48,878 nt of DNA, taken from Paenibacillus soyae (GTDB lineage Bacteria; Bacillota; Bacilli; Paenibacillales; Paenibacillaceae). The stretch lies in NCBI RefSeq assembly GCF_024623455.1, contig NZ_JANIPJ010000033.1:1-48878 (forward strand), given 5' to 3'. The position numbers and the translations under genes are program-made. Positions 1 through 8,212 of the stretch are shown here, piece by piece. Each line of letters opens with the position of its first letter. The first letter of the stretch is position 1. The notes under the pieces were generated by a model that was given only the letters and a program-made list of their open reading frames with translations, searched no databases and had not been told where the DNA came from.

Positions 1-25
1 TGGTTTTCTGGTATGATTGTCATCG

Positions 26-77
26 AGTAGAGTCCCTTCTTGGTGGCGTGGTAACCCCGAGGATACTCTACTTTTTT
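26..77 (+). terminator. Rho-independent terminator of a gene left of the window
   Basis: AGTAGAGT (26-33) pairs with ACTCTACT (64-71) and is followed directly by six T. The loop is about 30 nt and GC-rich. It most likely ends a plus-strand gene lying outside the window, since no coding frame precedes it here. Confidence 0.55.
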
Positions 78-293
78 GTGTCTTGGAAAGACTCCAAATG
101 TTGGTACACAACTTATTGTACGTCATCACGAGCGGCTGATACGGACAGCAGTAACGGTAAAATCGCCGCTATTTTCTGATTAGCAGGAGATACGCTCGAA
201 ATAAGGGCATAATGTCCGCTAATTCAGCGTTAGGTAGTCATGCCGGAAATCAGCCGGAAACGACTCCCCTAAGCGGGGTTAAGCGCCCCGCGC
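78..293. other. Intergenic region with degenerate repeat
   Basis: No gene is visible. Positions 197-221 (CGAAATAAGGGCATAATGTCC and following) resemble, with several changes, the half-unit CGAAATAAGGGCGCTCAG of the dispersed repeat at 24961-25156. A short GC-rich hairpin (GCGGGG/CGCCCCGC, about 273-293) abuts the end of the minus-strand acetyltransferase gene. It lacks a T-tract, so its role as a terminator is doubtful. Confidence 0.3.
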
Positions 294-1322
294 CTACCCC
301 TTCTCCGCCGGCTGCGCGGCGAGCGCCTCTTCCAGCTTCTCCATCTGCGCGATGATCCGGTAGTTGCCCCGGAGCGGCACGTAGCCCAGCTTTCGATTGA
401 TGCCGAGCATCGGCGCGTTTAAGGAATCGTTGTCGGTTCGGATATAATCCGCGCCGCGCTGCCTGCCGTTGTGAATGGTTTGGAGCTTCAGCGCCATCGC
501 GACATTCTTGCCTCTATAGGCGCGGTCAACGCACGTATATTCATGGTACATGCCGTTCGTCGCGGCGATGTGAATGACGTTGACCAATCCGACGAACCGG
601 TCGCCATCGGCCGCGATCATAACAAGCTCCGGCGTAAAGCCGTCCACATGGAGGTACCATTTCCTCCATTCTACGAAGTCCGGCACGTCGCCCAGGAAGC
701 CCGGAATATCTCTCATCGTAGAGGTTGACAGCTCGTAGAGCTTCTGCTCGGTCTCTTCGCCGGGGGCGTCGGCAAGGGAGAGCATCCGCAGGCCGTTCGC
801 CGCAAGCATGGCTGCGGGATTCGAATGGACCACGTCAATAGCAGCGTCCTTCAATCGGAGCGTGGACTGGTACGTCTGGCGCTCCACGAAGAAGCCTCTG
901 CGGATCGCAAAGCTCAGCGCGTCTTCGTTATCGTCCCATACCTCCGTTATGAACGCGGAAGCGCCGAGTCCTTTGCCCCATTCATAAGCATGTCGCAGAA
1001 GCGCCTCTCCGATGCCCTGGCCCCGCCGCTCTTCTTTCACGACCAACGTCATGCACAAGTAGCCCGGCTCCGTCCAAGGAGCGCGCCAAGGCCAGACATA
1101 GCCGATAATGTCATCGTCTTCGTCCACGGCGACATAGCGGCTCCGGTCATATCCCATGAGCAGCCCCTCGTCGTTTTTCCATGTATGCCCGACCTCATAC
1201 AGCTTCCGATCGTCTTCCTCCAGACGTTCCGCGGAGGTAGGCTCGGCCCAATGTCCATTCAGCAGCTCTGCCAGCATAGAATAGTCGTTCGGCAAGCGCA
1301 GGGGGCGCAATGTAAATGTCAT
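294..1322 (-). CDS. Tandem-domain GNAT family N-acetyltransferase
   Basis: A 342-residue protein with two GNAT folds in tandem. The N-terminal copy has a complete acetyl-CoA pyrophosphate-binding loop, RRGQGIGEALL, at residues 99-109. The C-terminal copy has only a degenerate equivalent, YRGKNVAMALK, near residue 269, where the glycines are replaced. This suggests that only the first domain is catalytic, as in several double-GNAT proteins. The ATG at 1322 was chosen because the protein then begins directly with the first GNAT strand (MTFTLRPL). A further 126 codons are open upstream, but they do not resemble a domain and would run through the divergent neighbour's promoter region. The upstream SD is weak. 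The substrate cannot be predicted. Confidence 0.82.
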   Translation of the reverse strand: MTFTLRPLRLPNDYSMLAELLNGHWAEPTSAERLEEDDRKLYEVGHTWKNDEGLLMGYDRSRYVAVDEDDDIIGYVWPWRAPWTEPGYLCMTLVVKEERRGQGIGEALLRHAYEWGKGLGASAFITEVWDDNEDALSFAIRRGFFVERQTYQSTLRLKDAAIDVVHSNPAAMLAANGLRMLSLADAPGEETEQKLYELSTSTMRDIPGFLGDVPDFVEWRKWYLHVDGFTPELVMIAADGDRFVGLVNVIHIAATNGMYHEYTCVDRAYRGKNVAMALKLQTIHNGRQRGADYIRTDNDSLNAPMLGINRKLGYVPLRGNYRIIAQMEKLEEALAAQPAEKG

Positions 1323-1493
1323 ATTTTCACCGTCTTTCGTTCTCGTTGACCCCATTATGGCACGGGCTGTCGGGATGCGGAAAGGTAATAGATGATTATA
1401 AACGTAGTTGGCGGCCTGCTTCTCCTGTTTTATTTTCTGTGGTAGACTGTGTATCCTTGCCAGCATTCCTTTGGAGATAGGAGAAAAAAGAAT

Positions 1494-2039
1494 ATGGTCA
1501 TCGATGAACGGGAGTATGAAATAAACGGAGTAACTTACACGGTAAGATCGGCGGAGAAGAGCGATGCGGAGCAGCTGTCCGCGCTGCGGGTCCGAATTGA
1601 TGGGGAAACCGAGAACATGGACCGGGAAGCGGGAGAGGCGTTTATCGACCCCGCAGGCTTCGCGCGGCTCATAGAAGAGGACGGCAAAGCGGTCAACCAT
1701 CTCTTCCTGGTCGCGGTCGCGCGGAATCAGATCGTCGGCTACTCCCGATGCGCGGGCAGCCCGCTCAAGCGGCTAAGGCATAAAGCGGAGTTCGGCGTAG
1801 GCGTCTTGAAGGACTACTGGGGCTGCGGCATCGGGAGGAACCTGCTGGCGCGATCCATCGCTTGGGCAGACGAGAACGGGATCGCCAAAATGACGCTGCA
1901 GGTGCTGGAAACCAACGCCGCCGCTATCGGCCTCTATGAGAAGCTGGGATTCGAGGTGGAGGGAACGCTTAAAAACGATAAGCTCCTCTCGGACGGGAAG
2001 TATTACGACACCGTCTTGATGGGGCGATGGAACGGATAA
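1494..2039 (+). CDS. GNAT family N-acetyltransferase (RimI/RimJ-like)
   Basis: A single-domain acetyltransferase of 181 residues. It carries the acetyl-CoA loop YWGCGIGRNLL (about 108-118) and the C-terminal GNAT signature NAAAIGLYEKLGFEVEGTLK's core (NAxxIxLYEKLGF, about 139-151), shared with RimI/RimL-type and amino-acid N-acetyltransferases. The ATG at 1494 is preceded by ATAGGAGAAAAAAG, a good SD. The frame is open 15 codons further upstream without an SD. It is transcribed divergently from the tandem GNAT gene (171 bp between starts) and convergently with qoxD, sharing the terminator at 2042-2080. The acceptor substrate is unknown. Confidence 0.85.
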   Translation: MVIDEREYEINGVTYTVRSAEKSDAEQLSALRVRIDGETENMDREAGEAFIDPAGFARLIEEDGKAVNHLFLVAVARNQIVGYSRCAGSPLKRLRHKAEFGVGVLKDYWGCGIGRNLLARSIAWADENGIAKMTLQVLETNAAAIGLYEKLGFEVEGTLKNDKLLSDGKYYDTVLMGRWNG

Positions 2040-2041
2040 AA

Positions 2042-2080
2042 AAAGAGGAGATCGGCGTCCAAAACGCCGATCTCCTCTTT
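2042..2080. terminator. Bidirectional terminator between GNAT gene and qox operon
   Basis: A 17-bp perfect stem (AAAGAGGAGATCGGCGT with its complement ACGCCGATCTCCTCTTT) encloses a 5-nt loop. A-rich and T-rich flanks lie on both sides. It can end both the plus-strand acetyltransferase and the minus-strand qoxABCD transcript. Confidence 0.85.
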
Positions 2081-2090
2081 GCATAAATTC

Positions 2091-2426
2091 TTATGTCGCC
2101 ACCGCATTGTACGTCATAATCCAGATCGAGCCCGCGACGATCGTCAGCATAATGACGAGGCCGAATATCAACGCGATCAGGTTGAAACGAGGTTTCTTCT
2201 CGTCCCGGATATGCATGAAGAACAACAGCTGAACGGCGAATTGCAGGATCGCCATGACGAGGATAAGCACCGTCGTCACTTGCTTGCTGAACATATCGTT
2301 CATGACCGCGACGAGCGGGATGATCGTCAGCACGATCGAAAGGACGAAGCCGATGACGTACGACTTCATGGAGCCGTGGCCGCCTTCATGTCCTCCATGG
2401 CCGGAGTGGGCGTTATGGTTCGCCAT
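2091..2426 (-). CDS. qoxD: Cytochrome aa3 quinol oxidase subunit IV
   Basis: The last gene of the oxidase operon encodes a 111-residue membrane protein with three predicted helices, as in QoxD/CyoD/CtaF proteins. These small subunits help assemble the CuB-haem centre of subunit I in the cytoplasmic membrane. The N-terminus is unusual: the first 17 residues contain five histidines in a Gly/His-rich stretch. The start codon lies one base after the qoxC stop and is preceded by GGGGTGAT inside the end of qoxC, so translation is probably coupled. Identity is clear from operon position and hydrophobic pattern. Confidence 0.92.
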   Translation of the reverse strand: MANHNAHSGHGGHEGGHGSMKSYVIGFVLSIVLTIIPLVAVMNDMFSKQVTTVLILVMAILQFAVQLLFFMHIRDEKKPRFNLIALIFGLVIMLTIVAGSIWIMTYNAVAT

Positions 2427-2427
2427 C

Positions 2428-3072
2428 CTACATCACCCCCATCAAATAAACGATCGTGAAGACGAAGATCCATACAACGTCAAGGAAATGCCAGTACAAG
2501 CTGATAATGTTGACTTTGCGCTTCGTTACCGGGGTAATGCCGCGGCGGCTAAGCTGGATAATAAGAGCCGTCATCCAGACGAGGCCGACCGTGACGTGAA
2601 GGCCGTGCGTGCCGACCAGCGTGAAGAAGGCGGACCAATACGCGCTAGTGCCGATCGTAGCGCCCTCATGCACGAGGTGGATGAACTCGGTGACCTCCAA
2701 GTAGATGAAGGAAGCGCCGAGCAGCGCCGTAATAATCAGCCACAAGATCAAGCCTTTCTTGTTGCCTCGGTTCATCTCGAGCAGCGCGATGCCGCTCGTG
2801 AAGCTGGACGTGAGCAGGATGAACGTGGAGGCGATAATGCCCGGCAGCTCGATCAGCTCCGCGCCCGTCGGTCCGCCCGCCGTATTGAGGCGGAGGACGA
2901 CGAAGGTCGCGAACAAGGTGCCGAACAGAATAACGTCCGTGATCAGGAAGAGCCAGAAGCCGAACGTCTTCATCTCTTCTTGGTCGTGGTGGTCATGGCC
3001 ATGATGGCCGTCGTGCGAGCCGTGCGCAGAGTGCCCGTGCGCACCTTTATGAGTATCGATAGCGTGTGCCAT
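2428..3072 (-). CDS. qoxC: Cytochrome aa3 quinol oxidase subunit III
   Basis: A 214-residue homologue of haem-copper oxidase subunit III, a five-helix type like QoxC and CyoC. Recognisable stretches are GFWLFLITDVILFGTLFATF near the N-terminus of the core and THGLHVTVGLVWM and YWHFLDVVWIFVF towards the C-terminus. Subunit III stabilises subunit I and may guide oxygen or protons. Ahead of the first helix is an extension with 11 histidines in the first 30 residues, not needed for the family fold. Its ATG overlaps the qoxB stop by one base (TAATG), a coupling arrangement. Confidence 0.95.
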   Translation of the reverse strand: MAHAIDTHKGAHGHSAHGSHDGHHGHDHHDQEEMKTFGFWLFLITDVILFGTLFATFVVLRLNTAGGPTGAELIELPGIIASTFILLTSSFTSGIALLEMNRGNKKGLILWLIITALLGASFIYLEVTEFIHLVHEGATIGTSAYWSAFFTLVGTHGLHVTVGLVWMTALIIQLSRRGITPVTKRKVNIISLYWHFLDVVWIFVFTIVYLMGVM

Positions 3073-5060
3073 TAATGAGCCCCCCTTGCAGCGGCTTCCG
3101 TCCGCTCTACTTCATCGACAGGGATGTAGTAGTCCGTATTATAGCTAAACGATCTGGCGAGCATGCTGATGATGACGCCCGCGAGTCCGACGACGATCAT
3201 CCACTTCCAATCCCAGACGAAGCCGAAGCCGGCTACGAACCAGGAGAAGGACATGATGAACGGAATGCCCGAGTTGCGCGGCATATGAATCGGTTCAAGC
3301 GGCGCTTGCTCCGCCGCGGCGACCTCCGGAAGCTCCGCTTCGCCTCTTAAGCGGCGCTGCTTCTTCTCCCACCAGTCGTCTTGGCTCGTCACCTGCGGCA
3401 GACGGGCGAAGTTGTACATAGGAGCGGGAGATGGAATCGACCATTCCAGCGTGCGGCCGTCCCAGGCGTCGCCGGATGTTTCTTTCTTGAAGAACTTGAT
3501 GCTGTGCGCGATCTGCCACACTTGGAAAATAAACGCGAGACCCATCAAGAACGCGCCCACCGTCGAAACGACGTTCAGCGGCTGCCAGCCCATGTCGAAG
3601 TCGTATTCGTTGAAGCGGCGCGTCATGCCCATAAGACCAAGCGCGTATTGCGGCATGAAGCAGACATAGAAGCCGATATTCCAGAACCAGAATGCCCACT
3701 TGCCGAGGCCTTCATGCAGGCGGAAGCCGAACATTTTCGGCCACCAGTAGTACAGACCCGCGAAGTAGCCGAATACGACGCCGCCGATCAGCACTTGGTG
3801 GAAGTGCGCGATCAGGAAGTAGCTGTTATGGAACTGGAAGTCCGCAGGCGCTACCGACAGCAGCACCCCGGTCATGCCCCCGACGACGAAGCACGGGATA
3901 AACGCGATCGTCCACAGCATCGGGGTAGGGAACGACAGCTTGCCGCGGTACATCGTGAACAGCCAGTTGAACACTTTGACGCCGGTCGGAATCGCGATAA
4001 TCATCGTCGTTATGGCGAAGAACGCGTTGACGTTCGCGCCGGAGCCCATCGTGAAGAAGTGATGCGCCCAGGTGAAGAACGAGAAGAAGCTGATGGACAT
4101 AAGCGCGAATACCATCGACTTGTAGCCGAACAGCTTTTTCTTCGAGAACGTCGCGACGATCTCGGAGAAGATGCCGAATGCCGGCAGGATGACGATATAC
4201 ACCTCGGGGTGTCCCCACATCCAGATCAGGTTAATGTACATCATCGGGTTGCCGCCGCCGTCGAGCGTGAAGAAATGCGCGCCGAGGTAGCGGTCCAGGA
4301 ATAACAGGAACAGCGTTACGGTCAAAATAGGGAAAGCGAACATGATCGTCACGCAGGACGAGAGCACGGACCAGCTGAACATCGGCATTTGCATAAGCTT
4401 CATGCCCGGCGCGCGCATCTTCAGAATCGTGACGACGAAGTTAATGCCCGTCGCCAAGGAGCCGATACCGGAAATCTGTATGCCCCATATATAGAAGTCT
4501 TGGCCAACGCCGGGACTTCCCGACAGCTCGGACAGCGGCGGATAAGCGAGCCAGCCCGCGTCCGGCGAACCGCCGATAATGAACGAAACGTTGAACAGCA
4601 TCGCGCCGAAGAAGAACATCCAGAAGCTCAGGGAGTTCAGGAACGGGAACGCGACGTCGCGCGCGCCGATCTGCAGCGGCACGACGATATTGAACAAACC
4701 GAACATGAGCGGCATGGCCATGAACAGAATCATGATGACGCCATGCGTTGTGAAGATCGCGTTATAGTGGTCGGCATGCAGGAACTCCAGCTCCGGCGCG
4801 GCCAGCTGCACCCGCATGAGCAAAGCGTCGACGCCGCCGCGGAACAGCATCAGAATCGATGCGATGATGTACATGATGCCGATTTTCTTATGATCGACGG
4901 ATGTCAGCCATTCCGTCCAAAGCCAGCGCCACTTCTTGAAATAAGTGAGGGTGAAAACAATCGCTACAAGGGTGAGTCCGATCGACACCTGCGCGCCGAG
5001 AATCAGCGGGTCGCCCGTCACGAAAAACTCGGATGAAAAATCTTTGATTTTATCCCACAT
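3072..5060 (-). CDS. qoxB: Cytochrome aa3 quinol oxidase subunit I
   Basis: A 662-residue catalytic subunit of a haem-copper oxidase that reduces oxygen to water and pumps protons. Metal ligands are visible in family order: FTTHGV (low-spin haem a), WGHPEVY (CuB His and the cross-linked Tyr), THE HHFFTMG pair (CuB) and HFHQVLIGG (haem a3 and haem a). The extra N-terminal helix (FFVTGDPLILGAQVSIGL) is characteristic of quinol-type QoxB/CyoB rather than CtaD, and the similarity to B. subtilis QoxB is extensive. The SD AAAGGAGC lies 10 nt before ATG 5060. It follows qoxA by 31 bp. HFHQ replaces the HFHY of many relatives, a position also variable in CyoB. Confidence 0.96.
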   Translation of the reverse strand: MWDKIKDFSSEFFVTGDPLILGAQVSIGLTLVAIVFTLTYFKKWRWLWTEWLTSVDHKKIGIMYIIASILMLFRGGVDALLMRVQLAAPELEFLHADHYNAIFTTHGVIMILFMAMPLMFGLFNIVVPLQIGARDVAFPFLNSLSFWMFFFGAMLFNVSFIIGGSPDAGWLAYPPLSELSGSPGVGQDFYIWGIQISGIGSLATGINFVVTILKMRAPGMKLMQMPMFSWSVLSSCVTIMFAFPILTVTLFLLFLDRYLGAHFFTLDGGGNPMMYINLIWMWGHPEVYIVILPAFGIFSEIVATFSKKKLFGYKSMVFALMSISFFSFFTWAHHFFTMGSGANVNAFFAITTMIIAIPTGVKVFNWLFTMYRGKLSFPTPMLWTIAFIPCFVVGGMTGVLLSVAPADFQFHNSYFLIAHFHQVLIGGVVFGYFAGLYYWWPKMFGFRLHEGLGKWAFWFWNIGFYVCFMPQYALGLMGMTRRFNEYDFDMGWQPLNVVSTVGAFLMGLAFIFQVWQIAHSIKFFKKETSGDAWDGRTLEWSIPSPAPMYNFARLPQVTSQDDWWEKKQRRLRGEAELPEVAAAEQAPLEPIHMPRNSGIPFIMSFSWFVAGFGFVWDWKWMIVVGLAGVIISMLARSFSYNTDYYIPVDEVERTEAAARGAH

Positions 5061-5091
5061 TGAGTAGTGCTCCTTTCGTTAACGGGTTCCG

Positions 5092-6105
5092 TTAATGTCC
5101 CGCGTGTCCGGCGTGGTCGTGATTCGCTTCGGACGCGTCCGTTGCTTGGGTATCGGCTGAGGCCTCGCTATGATCATGATGCGCCTCCTCGTCGGCTTCT
5201 TCTTCATCCGACTCGGCTTGCGCGCCATGATGCGAATGGGCGCCGCTGCTGCCTTCTTCTACGTATTGCGTCACGATGTGCTCGAACAGGCCTTCCGGGA
5301 AGCTGGAGAACAACTGAACATCGGAGCGTCCGGGCTTCGCCAAGGCTTCGTAGCCTTCCATCGTGAGGGCTGGCGAGGAGCTTTTCACTTCTTGCACCCA
5401 TGCGTCGTATTCTTCTTGCGACACGGCATCCGCGTCGAACGTCATCTGCGCGAAGTCCATGCCGTTGAAGTTCGCGCCCGAGCCGTAGTAGCTGCCTTGC
5501 TCGTCGGCTTGCAGGTACAGGGTCATCGCCATGCCCGACATGGAGTAGAGCTGGCCGCCGAGCTGCGGGATCCAGAACGAGTTCATCGCCGTGTCGGACG
5601 TCAGCTGGAACCGGATCGGCGTGTCCTCCGGGAACTTCACATAGTTGACGGTGGCGATATTCTCGCCGGGATATTTGAACAGCCATTTCCAATCCATCGA
5701 AGTAACCTGAATCGTAATCGGTTCCTTCTCCGAAGCCAGCGGTTTGGAAGGCTCGAGCTTATAAGTGTAGATGCCCGTAATAATGGCCAGCGTGACGATG
5801 ATGACGATCGGAATCGCCCACCAGGTCACTTCAAGCTTAGTGCTGTGTTCCCATTCCGGCGCGTAAGCCGCCTTGCGTCCGGGACGGTCGCGGTAGCGCC
5901 ATACGATGATTGCCGTGAGGATGAGGACGGGCACGATTATAACCGCGCAAAGCAGGGTGGAAATAATAATCAAATCTTTTTGCGATTCGCCGATCGGCCC
6001 TTTGGGATCGAGCACGATGTACTGCTCGCTGCTGCAGCCGGAGATGAGGAGGACCATCGCAAGGAAGAGCCCTGTTGCCAGCGTTCGAATTTTTCGTCTC
6101 ATCAT
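5092..6105 (-). CDS. qoxA: Cytochrome aa3 quinol oxidase subunit II (lipoprotein)
   Basis: A 337-residue lipoprotein, subunit II of a menaquinol oxidase. The signal sequence ends in the lipobox LISGC with Cys24. Two transmembrane helices follow (about 45-70 and 95-115), then an external cupredoxin domain. The CuA ligands of cytochrome c oxidases are absent: the region that would carry Cys-x3-Cys reads GSYYGSGANFNGMDFAQM. This marks a quinol rather than cytochrome c oxidase. The last ~50 residues are rich in acidic residues and contain 10 histidines. The ATG at 6105 (MMRRK) is placed by AAGGAG six bases upstream; the frame is open further 5' without an SD. First gene of qoxABCD. Confidence 0.95.
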   Translation of the reverse strand: MMRRKIRTLATGLFLAMVLLISGCSSEQYIVLDPKGPIGESQKDLIIISTLLCAVIIVPVLILTAIIVWRYRDRPGRKAAYAPEWEHSTKLEVTWWAIPIVIIVTLAIITGIYTYKLEPSKPLASEKEPITIQVTSMDWKWLFKYPGENIATVNYVKFPEDTPIRFQLTSDTAMNSFWIPQLGGQLYSMSGMAMTLYLQADEQGSYYGSGANFNGMDFAQMTFDADAVSQEEYDAWVQEVKSSSPALTMEGYEALAKPGRSDVQLFSSFPEGLFEHIVTQYVEEGSSGAHSHHGAQAESDEEEADEEAHHDHSEASADTQATDASEANHDHAGHAGH

Positions 6106-6600
6106 GGAACACTCCTTAAATGTTTGTGTAGCATGAGTCGAGTTATCGACTCTTGAAGCAAACATACTTCGTAAGCATGAGCTAATGTTGTGATGCAAAG
6201 CCGATTAGGCTTGTGAAGCAACATGCTTCGGAAGCATAAGTACTTTGTGAAAAAATGCGCTTGCTCATAGTTTACGACTAGTAGACCGGAATTGAAACGG
6301 CCTGAACGAAGGATACACAATTACGTAAACATTTAGACTAGATTCCGCCATACTTTAGTCACGACTTAGACATATGGCAAAATTGGCAGCGATTTCTCCC
6401 GGAAAAACGGATGGAATGCCGCCGCAATGCACTTGCCTTCGCTTCTGACATGGTACTACAGACAACCTTCGATTTGCACTGGATATTAACGGGTTGCGGA
6501 TGCATGCAAAAAACGACATCAGACCAAGTAACAGACTACCCAAGTCCGAACAAGTTGATTTGGTCAGACTAGGAAAAAAAGGCCCTAAGACCATAGAAGG
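6106..6600. other. Non-coding region between qoxA and the regulator-like gene
   Basis: No gene is supported. The qoxA-proximal part holds the leader repeats (6125-6245). A weak sigma-A-like promoter for qox is possible on the minus strand, with TAAACT and TTTCAA spaced 17 bp, near 6265-6295. The part 6300-6570 shows no recognisable feature. The far end carries the terminator of the next minus-strand gene. Confidence 0.4.
6125..6245 (-). repeat. Modular hairpin repeats in the qox leader
   Basis: Read in the qox (minus) direction, two copies of a ~25-nt module (ATGCTTCCGAAGCATGTTGC and ATGCTTACGAAGTATGTTTG, each continuing CTTCA) lie about 62 bp apart. Each is followed by a hairpin at the same relative position but of different sequence: AAGCC-taatc-GGCTT (6198-6212) and GAGTCGA-taac-TCGACTC (6135-6152). 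The hairpins differ yet keep pairing. The block lies between the likely promoter and the qoxA SD. Confidence 0.55.
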
Positions 6601-6611
6601 TCAAAGGGCCC
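6574..6611 (-). terminator. Terminator overlapping the end of the pseudo-hydrolase gene
   Basis: In the minus direction, GGGCCC-ttt-GACC pairs with GGTC-tta-GGGCC and is followed by seven T (6574-6580). The 5' arm includes the last codons and TGA stop of the upstream gene. Confidence 0.75.
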
Positions 6612-8046
6612 CAGTACCGTGACGGTTCAAATAGTACTGATAAAACTTAGCGCGGACCGCGTCCGTTCCCGCGTAATGCCGATGCAATTTTTCTACTTGA
6701 TAAAGCATGGCGGCGCTTAGTCGGTTTTTGATCTCGATAAACCAATTCGGGTAAAAATCGGTCAAATATTGTTCTTCCAAAATGACTTCGACGTAGGAAC
6801 GGACGTTGGCTTCGATCTTCATCAGGTTATCTTCCTTCGCCAGCTCTGTCACCGCGGACAGCATGTCCGCAACGTCGCAGTGAACGCTGCAATCGAGCCT
6901 AATCTGCTCCCTCCCCGCATGAATGATTTCTATTCCCGCGCTCTCCTTAAAAAGAGTTTTCATATAATTCAGGCTCACCCTCAGACTGTTCCTGGCTTTC
7001 CCAATCTCCGCGTCCGGCCAGAAGGTCTCGATGAGCCTTTCGCGCGTTGTCCACTCGTTCAAGGCGAGGTAAACGAGAATCTCTTTGGCAAATCTTTTGT
7101 TCCAGCCATCGGTTATTTCCCGGTTATTGACCTTAACGGAGAAGGTGCGAATAAGAGACAGCTGAAGCTTGTTCGGCTCCTCCCGCACCCGCTTATGATG
7201 CCTGCGCAGTTCGGAGTGCAATTCCGACATAATCGGCTTCGTCAAAGATGGAGGCGAGCGGAAAACAAAGCGGCGAATCCGGTCCGCAGTCTCCGCGGGA
7301 GCATCCATAAATACGGCGTTGAGAGCTCCGGGCGCGGTATGAAGCACGGCGTTCTGCATAAGCCTGCTGCCTTCAATCGTTAAGTAAGGCGAAATCACGG
7401 GATCGAACTCACCGGATATCAGAAGAACGGGACAGTCGATTTGATGAGCGATACCGGTCCAGTTGGTGCTGCTTAAGACATCATAATAATGAGACATCAT
7501 ATGTAGATTGACGATGCCGTACGCGTTCTTCAGCACGGGATAATGTCGTTCGTTGTGCGTGACTAGTGGCAGCATATAATCCGTCAGCCGTTCCCGGCCT
7601 TGATACTCATCCAAGAAGATGCTGCGGAGGAAGTCGACATATTTGTCGATGATGCTTGCCGGCACGTGAAATACGGAGGAGATCAGCACGAGCGATTGGA
7701 CCAGCTCAGGAGCGAGGCTCGCCACCTGAAGCGCAATATTTCCTCCAAAGCCGTGACCGACCAAGTGAATACTGCCGAAATCGAAACCGTGCTCCATTCC
7801 GCGATCCATGATAAAGCGCTGGATAAGCGTTCCGAGTTCAAGGCTGTCAGGCAGGCTGCCTTCCCAGCCTACGTAATCCCCATGACCAGGAAGATCCATA
7901 CTCAGGACGTTGAAGGATCGGACGAGATGGGGGACAAGCGGCTCCCAGCAATCCCTATTCAGCCCATTGCCGTGAATGAGGACCAGCGTGGGGGAGCCAG
8001 AGTTGCTCGGATAATAAGAATGAGGAACGAGCTCTTGTTTTGACAT
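6601..8046 (-). CDS. Catalytically dead alpha/beta-hydrolase fused to SARP-like DNA-binding region
   Basis: A 481-residue protein. Residues 18-262 form an alpha/beta-hydrolase fold with the oxyanion motif LIHGNG (23-28), DLPGHGDY and the acid-loop SGEFDPV (Asp214). The nucleophile elbow reads VGHGFGGN, so Gly99 replaces the catalytic Ser. The usual late catalytic His is replaced by Asn243 (PGALNAVF). Residues ~297-385 resemble the winged-helix of SARP/OmpR-type regulators (LRTFSV-like strand, FAKEILVYLALN, TRERLIETFWPD, ARNSLRVSLNYMK). Residues ~390-481 are helical, like a truncated BTAD. This suggests a ligand-sensing regulator rather than an enzyme. ATG 8046 has SD AGGAGA four bases upstream; 34 further open codons lack an SD. 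It is divergent from the NERD gene. Ligand and targets are unknown. Confidence 0.8.
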   Translation of the reverse strand: MSKQELVPHSYYPSNSGSPTLVLIHGNGLNRDCWEPLVPHLVRSFNVLSMDLPGHGDYVGWEGSLPDSLELGTLIQRFIMDRGMEHGFDFGSIHLVGHGFGGNIALQVASLAPELVQSLVLISSVFHVPASIIDKYVDFLRSIFLDEYQGRERLTDYMLPLVTHNERHYPVLKNAYGIVNLHMMSHYYDVLSSTNWTGIAHQIDCPVLLISGEFDPVISPYLTIEGSRLMQNAVLHTAPGALNAVFMDAPAETADRIRRFVFRSPPSLTKPIMSELHSELRRHHKRVREEPNKLQLSLIRTFSVKVNNREITDGWNKRFAKEILVYLALNEWTTRERLIETFWPDAEIGKARNSLRVSLNYMKTLFKESAGIEIIHAGREQIRLDCSVHCDVADMLSAVTELAKEDNLMKIEANVRSYVEVILEEQYLTDFYPNWFIEIKNRLSAAMLYQVEKLHRHYAGTDAVRAKFYQYYLNRHGTGAL

Positions 8047-8212
8047 AAAATCTCCTGTTGTTCGGTGAAATCGCTCTATAGGTCGTGAGAAATAGGACTT
8101 ATGTAATGAATGTGTAATCCTTTGAAAATTATAATACTTTTGAATCATGATGGATATGGGATTTATTTGGGAAATTATAGTGTTTCTTCAGGACAGAGGG
8201 AGGAAATGGATC

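Noticed and set aside
1..80. End of an insertion sequence at the left edge
   Set aside because: The inverted repeat at 26-71 with a T run is better explained as a terminator. No transposase fragment or target duplication is visible.
2091..6105. Annotation as cytochrome c oxidase (ctaCDEF)
   Set aside because: Subunit II lacks the CuA ligands and a haem c motif, and subunit I follows QoxB including the extra N-terminal helix. A quinol oxidase is the better call.
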